Source: Hyphomicrobiales bacterium (GTDB lineage: Bacteria; Pseudomonadota; Alphaproteobacteria; Rhizobiales; Beijerinckiaceae). From it: a stretch of DNA of 64,000 nt. Below the pieces are notes generated by a model. The model saw only the letters and a list, made by a program, of their open reading frames with translations. It was not told where the DNA came from and searched no databases. Of this stretch, positions 51,449-62,729 are shown in pieces. A program made the position numbers and the translations under genes. How positions within the stretch are numbered: the stretch's first letter is position 1; the number at the start of each line of letters is the position of its first letter. The stretch covers positions 1,178,001-1,242,000 of the forward strand of contig JAFLCX010000001.1 of assembly GCA_017302635.1 (NCBI GenBank). The letters are read 5' to 3'.

Positions 51449-51970
51449 ATGGATCGGCGGATGTTTCTGGGTGTTTCGGCCTTTGCGGGACTTGGTCTGG
51501 CAACGGGGATGTCGAACCCCGCCGCAGCCCGCGGACTCGTGGCCTTTCCTCAGGGCTTTGAACCGGGAACCGTGGTGGTTTCTACAAGGCAGCGCGCCTT
51601 GTTCTTTGTCCAGGGTGATGGCTCTGCGATCCGTTATCCCGTGGCGGTCGGCATGCCCGGCAAGCAATGGTTCGGGACACGGCTGATTGACGGCAAGCAT
51701 TATCGCCCCGCCTGGTCGCCCCCTGCCGAGGTGCGTCGCGCGAGACCCTCGCTGCCGGATGTCATTCCCGGAGGAGCGCCCAACAACCCGATGGGTGCGG
51801 GCGCCCTCACGATTGCACCGGGCGAATATGCGATCCACGGTACCTCCGCCTCGATGCGATCCTCGATCGGGCGCTATGCCTCGTTCGGCTGCATCCGCAT
51901 GCTTGATGAGGACGTGCTGGACCTGATGGCGCGGGTACGTATCCCCAGCCGCATCACCGTGGTGGCGTGA
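51449..51970 (+). CDS. L,D-transpeptidase (YkuD) with Tat-type signal
   Basis: A 173-residue exported protein. Residues 1-28 are a signal peptide with a twin-arginine start (DRRMFLGVSAF) and cleavage after PAAA. The YkuD catalytic region has H130 in IHGTSA and C148 in SFGCIRM; the usual SHGC is changed to SFGC here, a known variant. Such enzymes form 3-3 cross-links in peptidoglycan or attach lipoproteins or outer-membrane proteins to it. There is no LysM or other binding domain. The ATG at 51449 was chosen because the signal peptide begins there. It is convergent with the DUF1674 gene. Confidence 0.9.
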   Translation: MDRRMFLGVSAFAGLGLATGMSNPAAARGLVAFPQGFEPGTVVVSTRQRALFFVQGDGSAIRYPVAVGMPGKQWFGTRLIDGKHYRPAWSPPAEVRRARPSLPDVIPGGAPNNPMGAGALTIAPGEYAIHGTSASMRSSIGRYASFGCIRMLDEDVLDLMARVRIPSRITVVA

Positions 51971-51987
51971 CGCAACGTTCAAACGCC

Positions 51988-52218
51988 TCAAAAATCGATG
52001 GCGAGGCCTTTGACTTCCCAATCGGCGTAACGCACCGGGTCCTTCCCGCCACGCCCGTTGATTTCGGCCTGTTTTGCAAGCTCGGCCTCGCGCGCCTCCA
52101 ACGCGGTGCGGCGCGCGGCGGCTTCGGCCAGTGCGCGTTCCGCCGCTGGCGAAAGCGGCTTGCGCGGCGCTGGAGCCGGACTTTGCGGCAATTGAGAGGT
52201 ATCGGCTTTCCCTGACAT
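51988..52218 (-). CDS. DUF1674/SDHAF4-like protein
   Basis: A 76-residue protein with a Pro/Ala-rich, charged helical N-terminal part and the DUF1674 signature at the C-terminus, DPVRYADWEVKGLAIDF. The eukaryotic member SDHAF4 binds the FAD-loaded SDHA subunit during complex II assembly, so this small protein may be a succinate dehydrogenase assembly factor. Members are widespread in alphaproteobacteria. It is convergent with the L,D-transpeptidase gene and divergent from the pseudouridine synthase gene. Confidence 0.88.
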   Translation of the reverse strand: MSGKADTSQLPQSPAPAPRKPLSPAAERALAEAAARRTALEAREAELAKQAEINGRGGKDPVRYADWEVKGLAIDF

Positions 52219-52302
52219 CGGCTAGGAGCCTCCTGTGCTTGCCCGATATAGGGCGGGGGACTGGCATATGGCCAGTGTTTTCAGGAACGGGCTTTCGCCT
52301 TC

Positions 52303-53019
52303 ATGCGCTTCACCGCCGCCGACATTTCTGCCCGCGTGCTTTATCGCGATGAAGCGGTTCTGGTGCTCGACAAGCCTTACGGCATTGCGGTGCATGCGGG
52401 GCCGAAGGGCGGCGTGACGCTGGATGCCTTTCTGCCCGATCTGCGCTTCGATGCTGCCGAGAAGCCGCAACTCGCGCATCGGCTGGATCGCGAAACCACC
52501 GGCTGCCTTGTTTTCGGGCGGAACGCGAAGGCCCTGCGCCGCCTTGGCGCGCTGTTTCGCGATGGCCTTGTGGAGAAAACCTACTGCGCGATTGTCTGCG
52601 GCAACCCGGCGCAGGATCGAGGCGAGATCGATCTCCCTCTCGCGCGGCGCAGTCATGACAAGCGCTCTTGGTGGATGAAGGTCGATCCCGCGGGCGATCC
52701 GTCGCTCACGCATTATCATGTGCTCGGGCGCGCCTCAGGCATTGCTTTTGTGATGCTTTCGCCGAAGACCGGCCGCACCCATCAACTGCGCGTGCATTGT
52801 GCTGCGATGGGCTGGCCGATCGCTGGAGATCGGGTCTATGGCGGAGATCGGGCGATGGCGGCTTCTCCGGCTCTGATGCTGCATGCTGCCCGCATCTCCC
52901 TGCCTTTTTACCCCGGAAAGAAGGCCATCGAGATCGAGGCGCCTTTGCCGGAGCCGATGCGGAATTTTCTGGGCAGTCTGCGAATGTCGGCCGAACTGCC
53001 GCGCGAGGAGCGAGTGTGA
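52303..53019 (+). CDS. RluA-family pseudouridine synthase
   Basis: A 238-residue pseudouridine synthase without an S4 domain. The catalytic aspartate is D62 in HRLDRETTG (59-67), and the KTGRTHQLRVHCA motif binds the RNA. It isomerises uridines in rRNA or tRNA. It begins MRFTAADISARVLY, and its stop overlaps the GTG start of the rsmB gene. Target site cannot be told by eye. Confidence 0.92.
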   Translation: MRFTAADISARVLYRDEAVLVLDKPYGIAVHAGPKGGVTLDAFLPDLRFDAAEKPQLAHRLDRETTGCLVFGRNAKALRRLGALFRDGLVEKTYCAIVCGNPAQDRGEIDLPLARRSHDKRSWWMKVDPAGDPSLTHYHVLGRASGIAFVMLSPKTGRTHQLRVHCAAMGWPIAGDRVYGGDRAMAASPALMLHAARISLPFYPGKKAIEIEAPLPEPMRNFLGSLRMSAELPREERV

Positions 53020-54347
53020 AGATCAAGAACCGCGATAAACCTCTGCGGACAGAGCGATCGGGCGATCCGCCCGGCTATTTGAGTCGCCTTATCGCCGCGC
53101 GAGCCTTCCGGCGCGTTCTGCGCGAGCGCCGGCAGATCGACGAGGCGATCGGCCTTGAGACAGCGCAATATGCGCTTTCGCAGGCCGATGTCTCGCTGGT
53201 ACGGGCGATCTTGACCGTCAGTTTCAGGCGGCTTGGCAGCTTGCGCGCGGCCATGGCCAGCCGCGCGGCCTCGGGCGAGATTGCCGATGCGGGGCTTCTC
53301 CAGCCGGTGCTGGTGACGGCGCTGGCGCAGGTGCTGTTTCTCGACGTGCCCGACCATGCTTCCGTCGATTGCGCTGTCGAGATCGCCAAGCGCGACGCCG
53401 ATGCCAAGCATTATGCAAGCTTCGCCAACGCGTTGCTGCGGCGTGTGGCAGCGGAGAAGGCCGATATCCTGATCGAGTTCACCGGCAAGCAGAACGATAC
53501 GCCCGCTTGGCTTTTCGATCGCTGGGCCATGTTCTATGGCGCGGATGTCGCGTCGCTCATCGCAGCTGCCCATCTGGTCGAGCCGCCGGTTGATCTTACC
53601 GTTTTTCACGATATTTCACCCGATATCTCCGGCGTGGAGCTGCCCACCGGCTCGTTCCGACTCAAGACCCATCAATCCATCTCGAGTTTGCCGGGCTATG
53701 CCGAAGGCCTGTTTCAGGTGCAGGACGTTGCGGCCGCTTTGCCGGCCCGGCTCGCGGGCGCGAAACCGGGGATGCGGATCGCCGACCTCTGTGCTGCACC
53801 GGGTGGAAAGACCGCACAGCTCGCGGCGGCCGGGGCGCATGTCGTCGCAGTTGAGCGCAGTGCGGCCCGCGCTGCGCGCCTTCGCGAAAACCTCGCCCGC
53901 CTAAAACTCGAGGCCGATATCCAGATTGGCGATGCAACGGAATTCACGGGCGTGCCTTTTGATGCCGTTCTTCTCGATGCACCCTGCTCCGCGACGGGCA
54001 CCATCCGGCGTCATCCCGAGATCGCATGGACCAAGACGCTGGCCGATATTCTTGCGCTGGCAAGCCAGCAATTGCGCATGCTCGAGGCGGCGTCACGGCT
54101 CGTGAAGCCGGGCGGGTTGCTGGTCTTTTCCACCTGTTCTCTCGAACTCGAGGAAGGCGAAGACCAGATCAGCCGGTTTCTCGACCAAAATCCCGATTTC
54201 CGACGTTTGCCGATCGCCTTGGGGGAAAGCGATATTCCCGCTGAAATGATCACACCGAGAGGCGATCTGCGTGCCCTGCCGTGCCATCTTGCAGAATGGG
54301 GCGGCGCGGACGGGTTTTTTGCTGCACGGTTGCAACGGATTGCATGA
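53016..54347 (+). CDS. RsmB/NOP2-family rRNA (cytosine-C5) methyltransferase
   Basis: A 443-residue SAM-dependent RNA methyltransferase. An N-terminal NusB-like helical domain (about residues 20-150) is followed by the Rossmann fold with DLCAAPGGKTAQLAA, the DAPCSATGTIRRHPE motif and the second cysteine in FSTCSLELEEGE. These cysteines are the catalytic pair of m5C enzymes. GTG at 53016 (after GAGGAG, five bases) overlaps the stop of the pseudouridine synthase gene by four bases, so the two RNA-modification genes are coupled. It acts on 16S rRNA in the RsmB model. Confidence 0.9.
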   Translation: MKIKNRDKPLRTERSGDPPGYLSRLIAARAFRRVLRERRQIDEAIGLETAQYALSQADVSLVRAILTVSFRRLGSLRAAMASRAASGEIADAGLLQPVLVTALAQVLFLDVPDHASVDCAVEIAKRDADAKHYASFANALLRRVAAEKADILIEFTGKQNDTPAWLFDRWAMFYGADVASLIAAAHLVEPPVDLTVFHDISPDISGVELPTGSFRLKTHQSISSLPGYAEGLFQVQDVAAALPARLAGAKPGMRIADLCAAPGGKTAQLAAAGAHVVAVERSAARAARLRENLARLKLEADIQIGDATEFTGVPFDAVLLDAPCSATGTIRRHPEIAWTKTLADILALASQQLRMLEAASRLVKPGGLLVFSTCSLELEEGEDQISRFLDQNPDFRRLPIALGESDIPAEMITPRGDLRALPCHLAEWGGADGFFAARLQRIA

Positions 54348-54395
54348 TCGGCCAAGACTTGCCAATCGGCGGCGAAACAAATTCAGGGGCAGGTT

Positions 54396-56105
54396 TTGGT
54401 CGAGTTGGTGGCGAGTGCGGTGCGGCCCGGCCTGCGTTTGAGCCTGAAGCGCGCCTGGCTGCGGGCGCGGCTGGCTCTGGCGGCTTCGAAGCCGATGCGG
54501 CGGTCATATCTCGGTGCGCGTTTCGCCTATCTCGCGCCGCATATTCATCAGGCTGATCCAAGCGTCGCTGCCGACATTGCCGCCGGGCAGTTCGTGCTGG
54601 GCGGGCGCAGCCTGCTATGTGGAAATCGTTCGCCGTTTCATCTCGATCCACCTTCGGAGGGGTTCGCGCAGGCCCTTTATGGCTTTGGCTGGCTCGCGCA
54701 TTTCGAAGCTAGCGAGAATATGGCCGCCAGAGTCCATGCGCGCGCTCTCGTGCGGGATTTTCTCAATCAACAGGAACAATCACTGCCCGCAGTGGCCGAT
54801 CTTCCGGGTGTGATGGCGCGGCGCGTCATCGCGTGGGTTACTCATTCTGCCCTGCTCGCCGAGGGGCAGGATATCAACTGGTACAATCGTCTGCTGGCGC
54901 AATTGGCGCGGGACGGCGCGCGGCTCGCCGTTTTCGCCCGGCGCACCGATATCGGAATGGGAAGGCTGGAGGCGGCGATCGGCCTCGCCTTCCACGCTCT
55001 CTCGCTTGAATGCGGTCGGAAAGCCATTCCACGTGCCGAACGCATGCTCGACATGGCTTTGGCCTCGCTCACGGCGCCGGATGGTGCCACCCATGACCGG
55101 GATTTCGGCAGCGTAGCGCTGATTGCGGCTGATCTCGTGGCGATGCTTTCTCTCTATCGCATACGGCAAATGCAGCCACCTCCGAGCTTTTCGTCGAGCC
55201 TTGCCGACATGATCGCCTTCCTTCGTCTGGTTCAGCACCCTGATGGCGGGCTGATGCTGATGAACGGGGGTGGACGCGTGCCGCGGGATCTCGCCGGCGA
55301 GGTTATCCGCTCCCGACGCGGGCAGGCGAGTCTTCTTGCTTCAGCTGTCGAAACCGGCTTCGAGCGCCTCGAAAACAGCCATGCGGTGCTGATCGCCGAT
55401 GCGGGCATGCCCGTGCGCCGCTCCTGTTCGGGGCGCGCCGGGGCAAGTGCCCTTGCCTTCGAATTCTCGACGAGAGCTGATCGAATCATCGTGTCGTGCG
55501 GTGCACCGCCGGGCGCCGACCGGGATATCGCCCGGCTCTACCGCTCGGCCGCCGCGCATTCGACCATCCTGATGGAGGGCGAAGGGCTTGCGGGCCTGCG
55601 CGACGTGCCGGTGGTCACCGGCGAGATCGAGACGCGTCTCGATCCGCTGCGCGGCTCGCTGGCACCTTTGCGGGCGCGCGGCGAGAATGGCGAAACGCTG
55701 ACTCTCGGCCATCGCGGTTTTCTCGATGGTTATGGTTACACGCTGGAGCGACAACTCACGCTCACGGATGTGCTGCCGGGCGTCATTGGGCGCGATCGGT
55801 TCATCGATCAGGCGGCGAGCGGGCAAAGCCGCCTTGTCACCCTTACCTTTCACCTCAATCCGCGCATCCGGCCTGTCCGGCTCAGCCGCACCGATGCCAT
55901 CGTCCTGCGCCTGCCGGACGAGAAGCCCGGTCATGACCAGTTTCTGTTCGAGTCACCCGGTCTCTCCCTGATTCTGGAAGAAAGCCGGGTTTTCGAGGCC
56001 GGATCGCCGCAAACGCGCTCGCATTGCATCGTGATTGAAGCTGAGATCACGGGCACGACTGAGATCGCCTGGCGTATCCTGCCCTATCTGCCTGAACTGA
56101 GTTGA
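54396..56105 (+). CDS. Heparinase II/III-like family protein
   Basis: A 569-residue protein with an N-terminal helical (alpha/alpha toroid) domain and a C-terminal beta domain of the heparinase II/III-like family (about residues 330-560; GASALAFEFSTRADRIIVSCG region). The start is a TTG at 54396 with AGGGGCAGG upstream, giving MVELVASAVRPG; no signal peptide is seen. It lies between rsmB and purH, a position conserved in Hyphomicrobiales. The natural substrate is not known; an anionic polysaccharide of the cell surface is a possibility only. Confidence 0.82.
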   Translation: MVELVASAVRPGLRLSLKRAWLRARLALAASKPMRRSYLGARFAYLAPHIHQADPSVAADIAAGQFVLGGRSLLCGNRSPFHLDPPSEGFAQALYGFGWLAHFEASENMAARVHARALVRDFLNQQEQSLPAVADLPGVMARRVIAWVTHSALLAEGQDINWYNRLLAQLARDGARLAVFARRTDIGMGRLEAAIGLAFHALSLECGRKAIPRAERMLDMALASLTAPDGATHDRDFGSVALIAADLVAMLSLYRIRQMQPPPSFSSSLADMIAFLRLVQHPDGGLMLMNGGGRVPRDLAGEVIRSRRGQASLLASAVETGFERLENSHAVLIADAGMPVRRSCSGRAGASALAFEFSTRADRIIVSCGAPPGADRDIARLYRSAAAHSTILMEGEGLAGLRDVPVVTGEIETRLDPLRGSLAPLRARGENGETLTLGHRGFLDGYGYTLERQLTLTDVLPGVIGRDRFIDQAASGQSRLVTLTFHLNPRIRPVRLSRTDAIVLRLPDEKPGHDQFLFESPGLSLILEESRVFEAGSPQTRSHCIVIEAEITGTTEIAWRILPYLPELS

Positions 56106-56207
56106 TCGGCCTCGCTTCGTGCATGCCAGCCTCGCGCGATGGAGCATGGCGCGGATGGGTCGCCTGTGCTAAGCGCCCGGCTTCCCTCTGTTCCAGCCGG
56201 ATTTCCC

Positions 56208-57797
56208 ATGCCGACCAAGTCTCGCCCCATTCAGCGCGCACTCCTCTCCGTGTCCGACAAAGCGGGCCTTGTCTCCTTTGCCGAAAATCTCGTCAAACGC
56301 GGAATCGAGCTGGTTTCGACCGGCGGCACACGTGCGGCGATTGCGGCAGCCGGCTTGCCGGTGATGGACATTTCCGAACTCACGGGCTTTCCGGAGATGA
56401 TGGATGGTCGGGTGAAAACGCTGCATCCCAAGGTGCATGGCGGGCTTCTTTCGGTGCGCGGCAACCCAGAGCACGAGGCCTCGCTGCTCGCGCATGCTAT
56501 CCAGCCGATCGATCTGGTGGTCGTGAATCTTTATCCGTTCCGTGAAACCGTGGCGCGCGGAGCCGATTTCGAGACCACAATCGAGAATATTGATATCGGC
56601 GGCCCTGCCATGATCCGCTCCGGCGCCAAGAACCACGATGCCGTTTGTGTTGTGGTTGATCCGCGCGATTATGATGCACTCATCGCTGAGCTTGATGCGA
56701 ACAACAACGAAACCCGGCTGGTTTTCCGCAAATCGCTGGCCGCAAAAGCCTATGGGCATACGGCGTCCTATGATCGGGCGGTCTCGACCTGGTTTGCGGG
56801 TGTCACCGCCGAAGGCCCGAAGCTCGCTCCGGAAGGCGAGGTGGGTTTGGAATTGCGCTATGGAGAGAACCCGCATCAGAGCGCGAAACTCGTGCTCGAT
56901 CCCGCAAGCCCGCGCATTGGCGTCGCGAATGCCCGGCAGGTGCAGGGCAAGGCACTCTCCTACAACAATCTCAATGACGCCGACGCCGCTTTCGAATGCG
57001 TCGCCGAATTTGATCCCGCCCGCAGCTCCGCAATCGCCATCATCAAGCATGCCAACCCTTGCGGTGTGGCCGAAGCGGCGAGCCTTCTGGAGGCTTATCG
57101 CGCCGCTTTGGCCTGCGATCCGGTTTCAGCCTTTGGCGGCATTGTCGCCGCCAATCGCAAGCTCGATGCCGAGGCCGCGAAGGCCATCACCGAGATTTTC
57201 ACCGAAGTGATCATCGCACCCGGTGCGACCGACGAGGCCATCGCGCTTATCGCCGCCAAGAAGAACCTGCGTCTTCTGCTCACCGGCGGCCTGCCTGATC
57301 CGCGTGCCGCGGGTTTTGTCTCGCGTACGATCGCGGGCGGTGCGCTCGTGCAATCGCGCGACAATGCCGTCATTGACGACATGGAACTGAAAGTCGTTAC
57401 CAGCCGGGCACCGACGCCTGCCGAGATGGCGGATCTCAAATTCGCCTATCGCGTGGTCAAGCACGTGAAATCCAACGCCATCGTCTATGTGAAGGGCGGG
57501 GCGACAGTTGGTATCGGGGCCGGGCAGATGAGCCGGGTTGACTCTGCCCGTATCGCAGCCTGGAAGGCCAGCGAGGCCGCCAAGGCGATCGGCGCCGACA
57601 AGCCGCTCACATTCGGCTCGGTCGCGGCCTCCGACGCATTTTTCCCCTTTGCCGACGGGCTCGAGGCCCTGGTCGCGGCCGGGGCCACGGCGGTGATCCA
57701 GCCCGGCGGATCAATGCGCGACAATGAAGTGATCGAGGCCGCCAACAAGGCCGACCTCGCCATGGTCTTCACCGGCACCCGGCATTTCCGGCACTGA
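56208..57797 (+). CDS. purH: Bifunctional AICAR transformylase/IMP cyclohydrolase
   Basis: A 529-residue enzyme for the last two steps of purine synthesis. The cyclohydrolase domain (1-about 200) starts with [16 protein letters not shown] and holds the STGGTRAAI region. The transformylase domain (about 200-529) has [10 protein letters not shown], the KHANPCG motif and [10 protein letters not shown]. It formylates AICAR and closes the ring to give IMP. The ATG at 56208 ([15 protein letters not shown]) is chosen by homology, as the ribosome-binding site is weak; an upstream ATG at 56139 is possible. It is convergent with the NAD-glutamate dehydrogenase gene. Confidence 0.95.
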   Translation: MPTKSRPIQRALLSVSDKAGLVSFAENLVKRGIELVSTGGTRAAIAAAGLPVMDISELTGFPEMMDGRVKTLHPKVHGGLLSVRGNPEHEASLLAHAIQPIDLVVVNLYPFRETVARGADFETTIENIDIGGPAMIRSGAKNHDAVCVVVDPRDYDALIAELDANNNETRLVFRKSLAAKAYGHTASYDRAVSTWFAGVTAEGPKLAPEGEVGLELRYGENPHQSAKLVLDPASPRIGVANARQVQGKALSYNNLNDADAAFECVAEFDPARSSAIAIIKHANPCGVAEAASLLEAYRAALACDPVSAFGGIVAANRKLDAEAAKAITEIFTEVIIAPGATDEAIALIAAKKNLRLLLTGGLPDPRAAGFVSRTIAGGALVQSRDNAVIDDMELKVVTSRAPTPAEMADLKFAYRVVKHVKSNAIVYVKGGATVGIGAGQMSRVDSARIAAWKASEAAKAIGADKPLTFGSVAASDAFFPFADGLEALVAAGATAVIQPGGSMRDNEVIEAANKADLAMVFTGTRHFRH

Positions 57798-57803
57798 GAG
57801 CGA

Positions 57804-60800
57804 TCAGCCCCGCGCCAGATCGCCCAGCAGCCCGCCGAGCACCGTGAGTTTGGCCTGATTGAGCGCGCCCTGACGCAATTCGCCGATCGTGCGTTTCGTG
57901 GCCTGCAACTCCCCACCCTTGGCCTTGGCCCAGTTGGCGACACCCGCTTCGCCGCCTTTGCCAGCCTTCAGCACCTCGATCGCGATCCGCCGCAGCGCAT
58001 CCTCCGAAGCCGCGGCCGCGCGGTCAAGCGCCAGACGTTCGAACGGGTCAGTTGCGCGCAGATTGGCGGTCTCACCCTGAAGGGCAGCGAGATCGAACTC
58101 GTCACCAATGGCGAAGAGCGTGCGCACCCCATCCGGAATGCTCGCCTTGGTCTTCTCGGAGACGAGCGCTGCATCAAGCGCCATCGCGAGTGCCGGAATA
58201 TCAACAATCCGCTCGGCGAGCGCTGCCGGAACCTTGTCGGCAGTGAAGGCCTTGAGCCGCTCTTCGCGGATGGCGAGGGCCTCCGGCGCGAACAGCGATT
58301 TCGCCTCGGCGGCCACACCGGAGACGGCGCCACCGAAGCGTTTCACCAGCTTTTCGAGACCCGGCGCGAAATCGACATTGCGCAGGAACCATAGCATTCT
58401 GCCGGCCGCATGCTCGGCGGTCGCCGCATAGAGCTCAAGCTGCCGCGCGCCCGAGATCTGCGTATCGAGCGCATCGATGCCGTTATTCATGTCGAGAATG
58501 CCGAAAACGTCACGCGCCAGCGCGTAGGCCCGCACGATATCGGCGATGGAGCGCCCGGTGCGACCCTGAAGCCGCACGATGATGCCCGGCCCGCAGCGGT
58601 TGATGACGGCATTCACGAGCTGGGTCGCGACAATCTCGCGGCGCAGGCGGTGGCTGTCGATCGCGTCGGCGAATTTCTCCTGCACATCCTTGGGGAAATA
58701 GCGCCGCAATTCGAACCCGAGATAGGGATCATCCGGCACATCGCTCGCGAGCAGATGATCGTAGAGCGAGAGTTTGGCATAGGCGATGAGAACCGCGAGT
58801 TCCGGGCGCGTGAGGCCATGCCCCTTCGCGGTGCGCTCGGCCACCTCGCGATCGGATGGCAGATATTCGACCGCGCGATCGAGCCGGCCCTCGGCCTCCA
58901 TCGCGCGCATCAGGTCGACCATCTCGGCATTGAGCGCGGCCCCTTGCCGCTCTGCAAGCGAAATTGCAAGCGATTGCAAGTAGTTGTTGCGCAGCACGAG
59001 GCGCGCGACCTCATCGGTCATCGCTGCGAGCAAGGCGTTGCGCTTCTCGCGTGGCAAGCGACCATCGGCCTCCGGCACAGCGAGCGCGATCTTGAGGTTC
59101 ACCTCGACATCCGACGAATTCACGCCGGCGGAATTGTCGATCGCGTCCGTATTGAGCTTCACGCCCCGCATCGCGGCCTCGATGCGCCCGCGCTGGGTCA
59201 TGCCCAGATTGGCGCCCTCACCGATGACTTTCGCGTTGAGATCGGCGCCGGTGATCCGGATCGAGTCATTGGCGCGATCACCTGCCTCAAGATCAGTCTC
59301 AGTTGATGCGCGCACATAGGTGCCGATGCCGCCGAACCAGAGGAGATCGACCTTCGACTTGAGGATCGCGACCATCACCTGTTGCGGGGTGGCTTCGGCG
59401 AGATCGAGCCCGATTGCGGCACGGATTTCTGCCGAGAGCGGGATTTTCTTCAAGGCGCGCGAGAAGACCCCGCCACCTTTGGAGATCAGCTTCGGGTCAT
59501 AATCCTGCCAGCTCGATCGCGGCTTGTCGAAAAGGCGCTGGCGTTCGGCGAACGAGGTTTTGGGATCGGGATTCGGGTCGATGAAGATGTCGCGATGGTC
59601 GAAGGCCGCGACGAGCCTGATCGCGGGCGAGAGCAGCATCCCGTTGCCGAACACATCGCCCGACATATCGCCCACGCCCGCCACGGTGAATGGTGTCTTC
59701 TGGATGTCGACATCCATCTCGCGGAAATGGCGTTTCACGGCTTCCCAGCCGCCGCGGGCCGTGATGCCCATCTTCTTGTGGTCGTAACCAGCCGAGCCGC
59801 CCGAGGCGAAAGCATCGGCGAGCCAGTGCCCCCGCGCTTCCGAAATCCCGTTCGCGGTATCCGAGAAGGTCGCGGTGCCCTTGTCGGCGGCGACGACGAG
59901 ATACGGGTCATCCCCATCATGCCGGATGGTATTCTGGGGCGGAACGATCTTGCCGTCGCGGATGGTGTCAGTGAGATCGAGCAGTGCGTTGATGAAAATC
60001 CGGTATGCGCGCGTTCCTTCCGCGAACCAGGCATCGCGGTCTGAAGCAGGCGGCAGAAGTTTGGGCACGAAGCCGCCCTTCGCGCCCACCGGCACGATGA
60101 CGGTGTTCTTGACCTGCTGTGCCTTCACAAGGCCAAGGATTTCGGTGCGGAAATCCATGGGACGATCCGACCAGCGCAAGCCGCCGCGTGCCACCTGCCC
60201 GAAGCGCAGATGCAAGCCCTCTACATCGGGTGACGAGACGAAAATCTCGTAGAGTGGTCGCGGCAGCGGCAGGTTCTCGACCGCCGAGCACTGGAGCTTG
60301 AAGGCGATGGTCGGGCGGTAGCCTCCTTCGACCTTTTGATAGACATTGGTGCGCAGGCTGGCTTCGATGAGGTTCAGCATGCGCCGGAAAATCCGGTCAT
60401 CATCAAGGCTGGTGATCTTGTCGATCTCGGCCAGCAGAGATTCCTTCACCGCCGCCGCGATATGGGCGCGATCCCCCGCCTTTTCCGGCAGGTCGGGGTT
60501 GAAGCGGATGTCGAAGGCGCGCACCAGCCCGCGCGCGGCGGCGGGGTAGCGCGCCAGTGCATCAGCAAGATAGACCTGTCCGTAAGGCACGCCGATCTGG
60601 CGTAGGTAACGGGCATAGGCGCGCAGGATATCGGCCTCGCGCGGCAACAGCCCGGCTTCGGTGATCAGGATGTTGAAGCGATCGGCTTCCATCTTGCCAG
60701 CGAAGATCGCGTCGAGCGCGGTTTCCAGCGGAGCCGCGAGGGCCGCGAGTTCGATCGGGCCGCCTTTCGTGCGCTCCAGGACCATATCGTGCAGCCAGAG

Positions 60801-62582
60801 CGTTTCGCCTGTCCCGCCCGCGGGGGTGACCGGGTAGGAACGCTCCGAGATGACCGTGAAGCCGAGGTTTTCCAGAATCGGCACGCGCTGCGAGAGCGTG
60901 ACCGGCTTGCCGAACGAGAACACTTTCAGGCTGGCGCGTGTATCTGCCTCGCCCATCCGGCGCGAGATATCAAACGCGTAGGGCCTTTCGGGCGAGAGGC
61001 GATCGAGAATCCGGATATCGCCGATGGCCTCCGAGGCGCTGAAGGCCTCGCGATAGGCGGCGTTGAACGCAAGTCCGAAGCGCGGGAACCAATCCCGTGA
61101 TTGTTCGGGGGCATTGGCATCAAGGGTCTCGCGTAAGCCATCCGGCCAGGTTCGGATGATCGCAAGAATGCCGGATTCAAGCGTGGCGCGATCGATCGAG
61201 GGCGTGGAGCTTGCCGTGCGCCCGATGATGTAATGGGTGCGCGACAGAGGGCCCTCGGGATAGGCAGGGTAGGCGGCCGAGACACGCCCATCGAAGACAC
61301 GTGCCAGAAATTCGCCGATGCGCAGGCGGGCGCTGGTGTCATAGCGGTCTTTGGGAACATAGACCATGACCGAGACGAAGCGATCGAAGCGGTCGACCCG
61401 CGCGAGAGCACGCAGGCGCGGCCGTTCGGTGAGCGCCAGCACATCCATCGAGAAATTGTAGAGCGTCTCGATATCGACCTGAAAGAGCTCGTCGCGCGGA
61501 TAATTCTCGAGCACGTTGAGCAGGGCCTTGCCGGAATGGCTCGCCGGATCAAATCCGGCGCGTTCGATGACGCGGGCGACCTTGTGGCGCAGATAGGGCA
61601 CCGAACGCGCCGCATTGTTGTAAGCGGACGATGTGAAAAGCCCGATGATGCGCAATTCGCCTTCGAGGCGACCGCTGGCATCGAGAATCTTCACGCCGAC
61701 ATAATCGAGATAGACCCGGCGATGGATACGCGATTTCACATTCGCCTTCTGCACGAACAAGGGGGTCGGTTCTTGCAGGAAGGCCCGGATTTCCGGGGTC
61801 ATCACCACCATTTGCTGGCCGCGACGCAGCACTTTCATCTCCGGATCACGCAGGATTCCGAGGCCATCGCCGGGGATCGGGTCGGTCGAGATATCGGGCG
61901 TGTCGAACCGGTATTCGCGCATGCCAAGCAGGGTAAAATTCTCGGCGAGCAGCCAATCGAGGAACTGCACCGCTTCGGCGATTTCATCAGCCGGCAGCAT
62001 GGGCGGATTGGCGCGATAGCCGGTGGCAATCGCCGCGAGGCGGCTGCGCATCGGCAACCAGTCACTCACGGCGGCGCGGATTTCACGATAGATGCCTTCC
62101 AGCGCCTCAGTCAGCGCCTTGCGCTCGCCCGAGCCAAGGTTTTGCGCAAGTTCGATATGCAGGTAGCTTTCGCGCTGCACGGGCGCCATCTCGCGCCCCG
62201 CAGCCGTGCCGACAAGGCGTCTCAGCGTCCCGTCACTTCCGCGTTCAACGGCAAGAATCGGGTGCGCCACGAGCCGCAACGAGAGGCCGCGCTCGCCCAG
62301 TTCCGCGAGGGTGGAGTCGAGCAGGAACGGCATGTCGTCGTTCACAACCTCGATGACCGTCCCGCCCATCAGGGCGGAGGCATGCACGCGGACTTTGGCG
62401 ATCCCCGGCTCGCGCTCGGCGAGATTGGCTGCCGCCGATTGGCCGATCGCGAGACGTGCAGCTTCGGAAAACGCGGCCGCGTCTTCGGCATCAACCCCTG
62501 AGAAAACCAATCTGGCGAGTGCCGCTCCGAGGCCGGGGGAGTTGGCGGGAAGATCAACCACGCGGCTCGCGTCATTGGGCAT
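57804..62582 (-). CDS. gdhB: NAD-specific glutamate dehydrogenase, large (180 kDa) type
   Basis: A 1592-residue NAD-dependent glutamate dehydrogenase of the L_180 class, which deaminates glutamate to 2-oxoglutarate. The N-terminal half contains ACT-like regulatory regions (residues about 70-500). The catalytic part (about 750-1250) has [31 protein letters not shown] and [13 protein letters not shown], the dehydrogenase and NAD-binding motifs of this class. A long C-terminal helical domain follows. I chose the ATG at 62582 ([15 protein letters not shown]). Its 3' end is 6 bases from the purH stop. It is a standard alphaproteobacterial enzyme for growth on amino acids. Confidence 0.94.
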   Translation of the reverse strand: MPNDASRVVDLPANSPGLGAALARLVFSGVDAEDAAAFSEAARLAIGQSAAANLAEREPGIAKVRVHASALMGGTVIEVVNDDMPFLLDSTLAELGERGLSLRLVAHPILAVERGSDGTLRRLVGTAAGREMAPVQRESYLHIELAQNLGSGERKALTEALEGIYREIRAAVSDWLPMRSRLAAIATGYRANPPMLPADEIAEAVQFLDWLLAENFTLLGMREYRFDTPDISTDPIPGDGLGILRDPEMKVLRRGQQMVVMTPEIRAFLQEPTPLFVQKANVKSRIHRRVYLDYVGVKILDASGRLEGELRIIGLFTSSAYNNAARSVPYLRHKVARVIERAGFDPASHSGKALLNVLENYPRDELFQVDIETLYNFSMDVLALTERPRLRALARVDRFDRFVSVMVYVPKDRYDTSARLRIGEFLARVFDGRVSAAYPAYPEGPLSRTHYIIGRTASSTPSIDRATLESGILAIIRTWPDGLRETLDANAPEQSRDWFPRFGLAFNAAYREAFSASEAIGDIRILDRLSPERPYAFDISRRMGEADTRASLKVFSFGKPVTLSQRVPILENLGFTVISERSYPVTPAGGTGETLWLHDMVLERTKGGPIELAALAAPLETALDAIFAGKMEADRFNILITEAGLLPREADILRAYARYLRQIGVPYGQVYLADALARYPAAARGLVRAFDIRFNPDLPEKAGDRAHIAAAVKESLLAEIDKITSLDDDRIFRRMLNLIEASLRTNVYQKVEGGYRPTIAFKLQCSAVENLPLPRPLYEIFVSSPDVEGLHLRFGQVARGGLRWSDRPMDFRTEILGLVKAQQVKNTVIVPVGAKGGFVPKLLPPASDRDAWFAEGTRAYRIFINALLDLTDTIRDGKIVPPQNTIRHDGDDPYLVVAADKGTATFSDTANGISEARGHWLADAFASGGSAGYDHKKMGITARGGWEAVKRHFREMDVDIQKTPFTVAGVGDMSGDVFGNGMLLSPAIRLVAAFDHRDIFIDPNPDPKTSFAERQRLFDKPRSSWQDYDPKLISKGGGVFSRALKKIPLSAEIRAAIGLDLAEATPQQVMVAILKSKVDLLWFGGIGTYVRASTETDLEAGDRANDSIRITGADLNAKVIGEGANLGMTQRGRIEAAMRGVKLNTDAIDNSAGVNSSDVEVNLKIALAVPEADGRLPREKRNALLAAMTDEVARLVLRNNYLQSLAISLAERQGAALNAEMVDLMRAMEAEGRLDRAVEYLPSDREVAERTAKGHGLTRPELAVLIAYAKLSLYDHLLASDVPDDPYLGFELRRYFPKDVQEKFADAIDSHRLRREIVATQLVNAVINRCGPGIIVRLQGRTGRSIADIVRAYALARDVFGILDMNNGIDALDTQISGARQLELYAATAEHAAGRMLWFLRNVDFAPGLEKLVKRFGGAVSGVAAEAKSLFAPEALAIREERLKAFTADKVPAALAERIVDIPALAMALDAALVSEKTKASIPDGVRTLFAIGDEFDLAALQGETANLRATDPFERLALDRAAAASEDALRRIAIEVLKAGKGGEAGVANWAKAKGGELQATKRTIGELRQGALNQAKLTVLGGLLGDLARG

Positions 62583-62729
62583 AGGGTATGGCCTCCGGGG
62601 CGGGGATGGACATTCTCGAGGTGCCAATCGGCTCGGGCTGTGCTTCAGTCCCGTTCTGGGGCGGGCTTCGCCTGTCGTCGCAAGGCTCTTGGGTTTGAGT
62701 CATGCTCCTCGCTCAAAAAGGAGGCAAGG

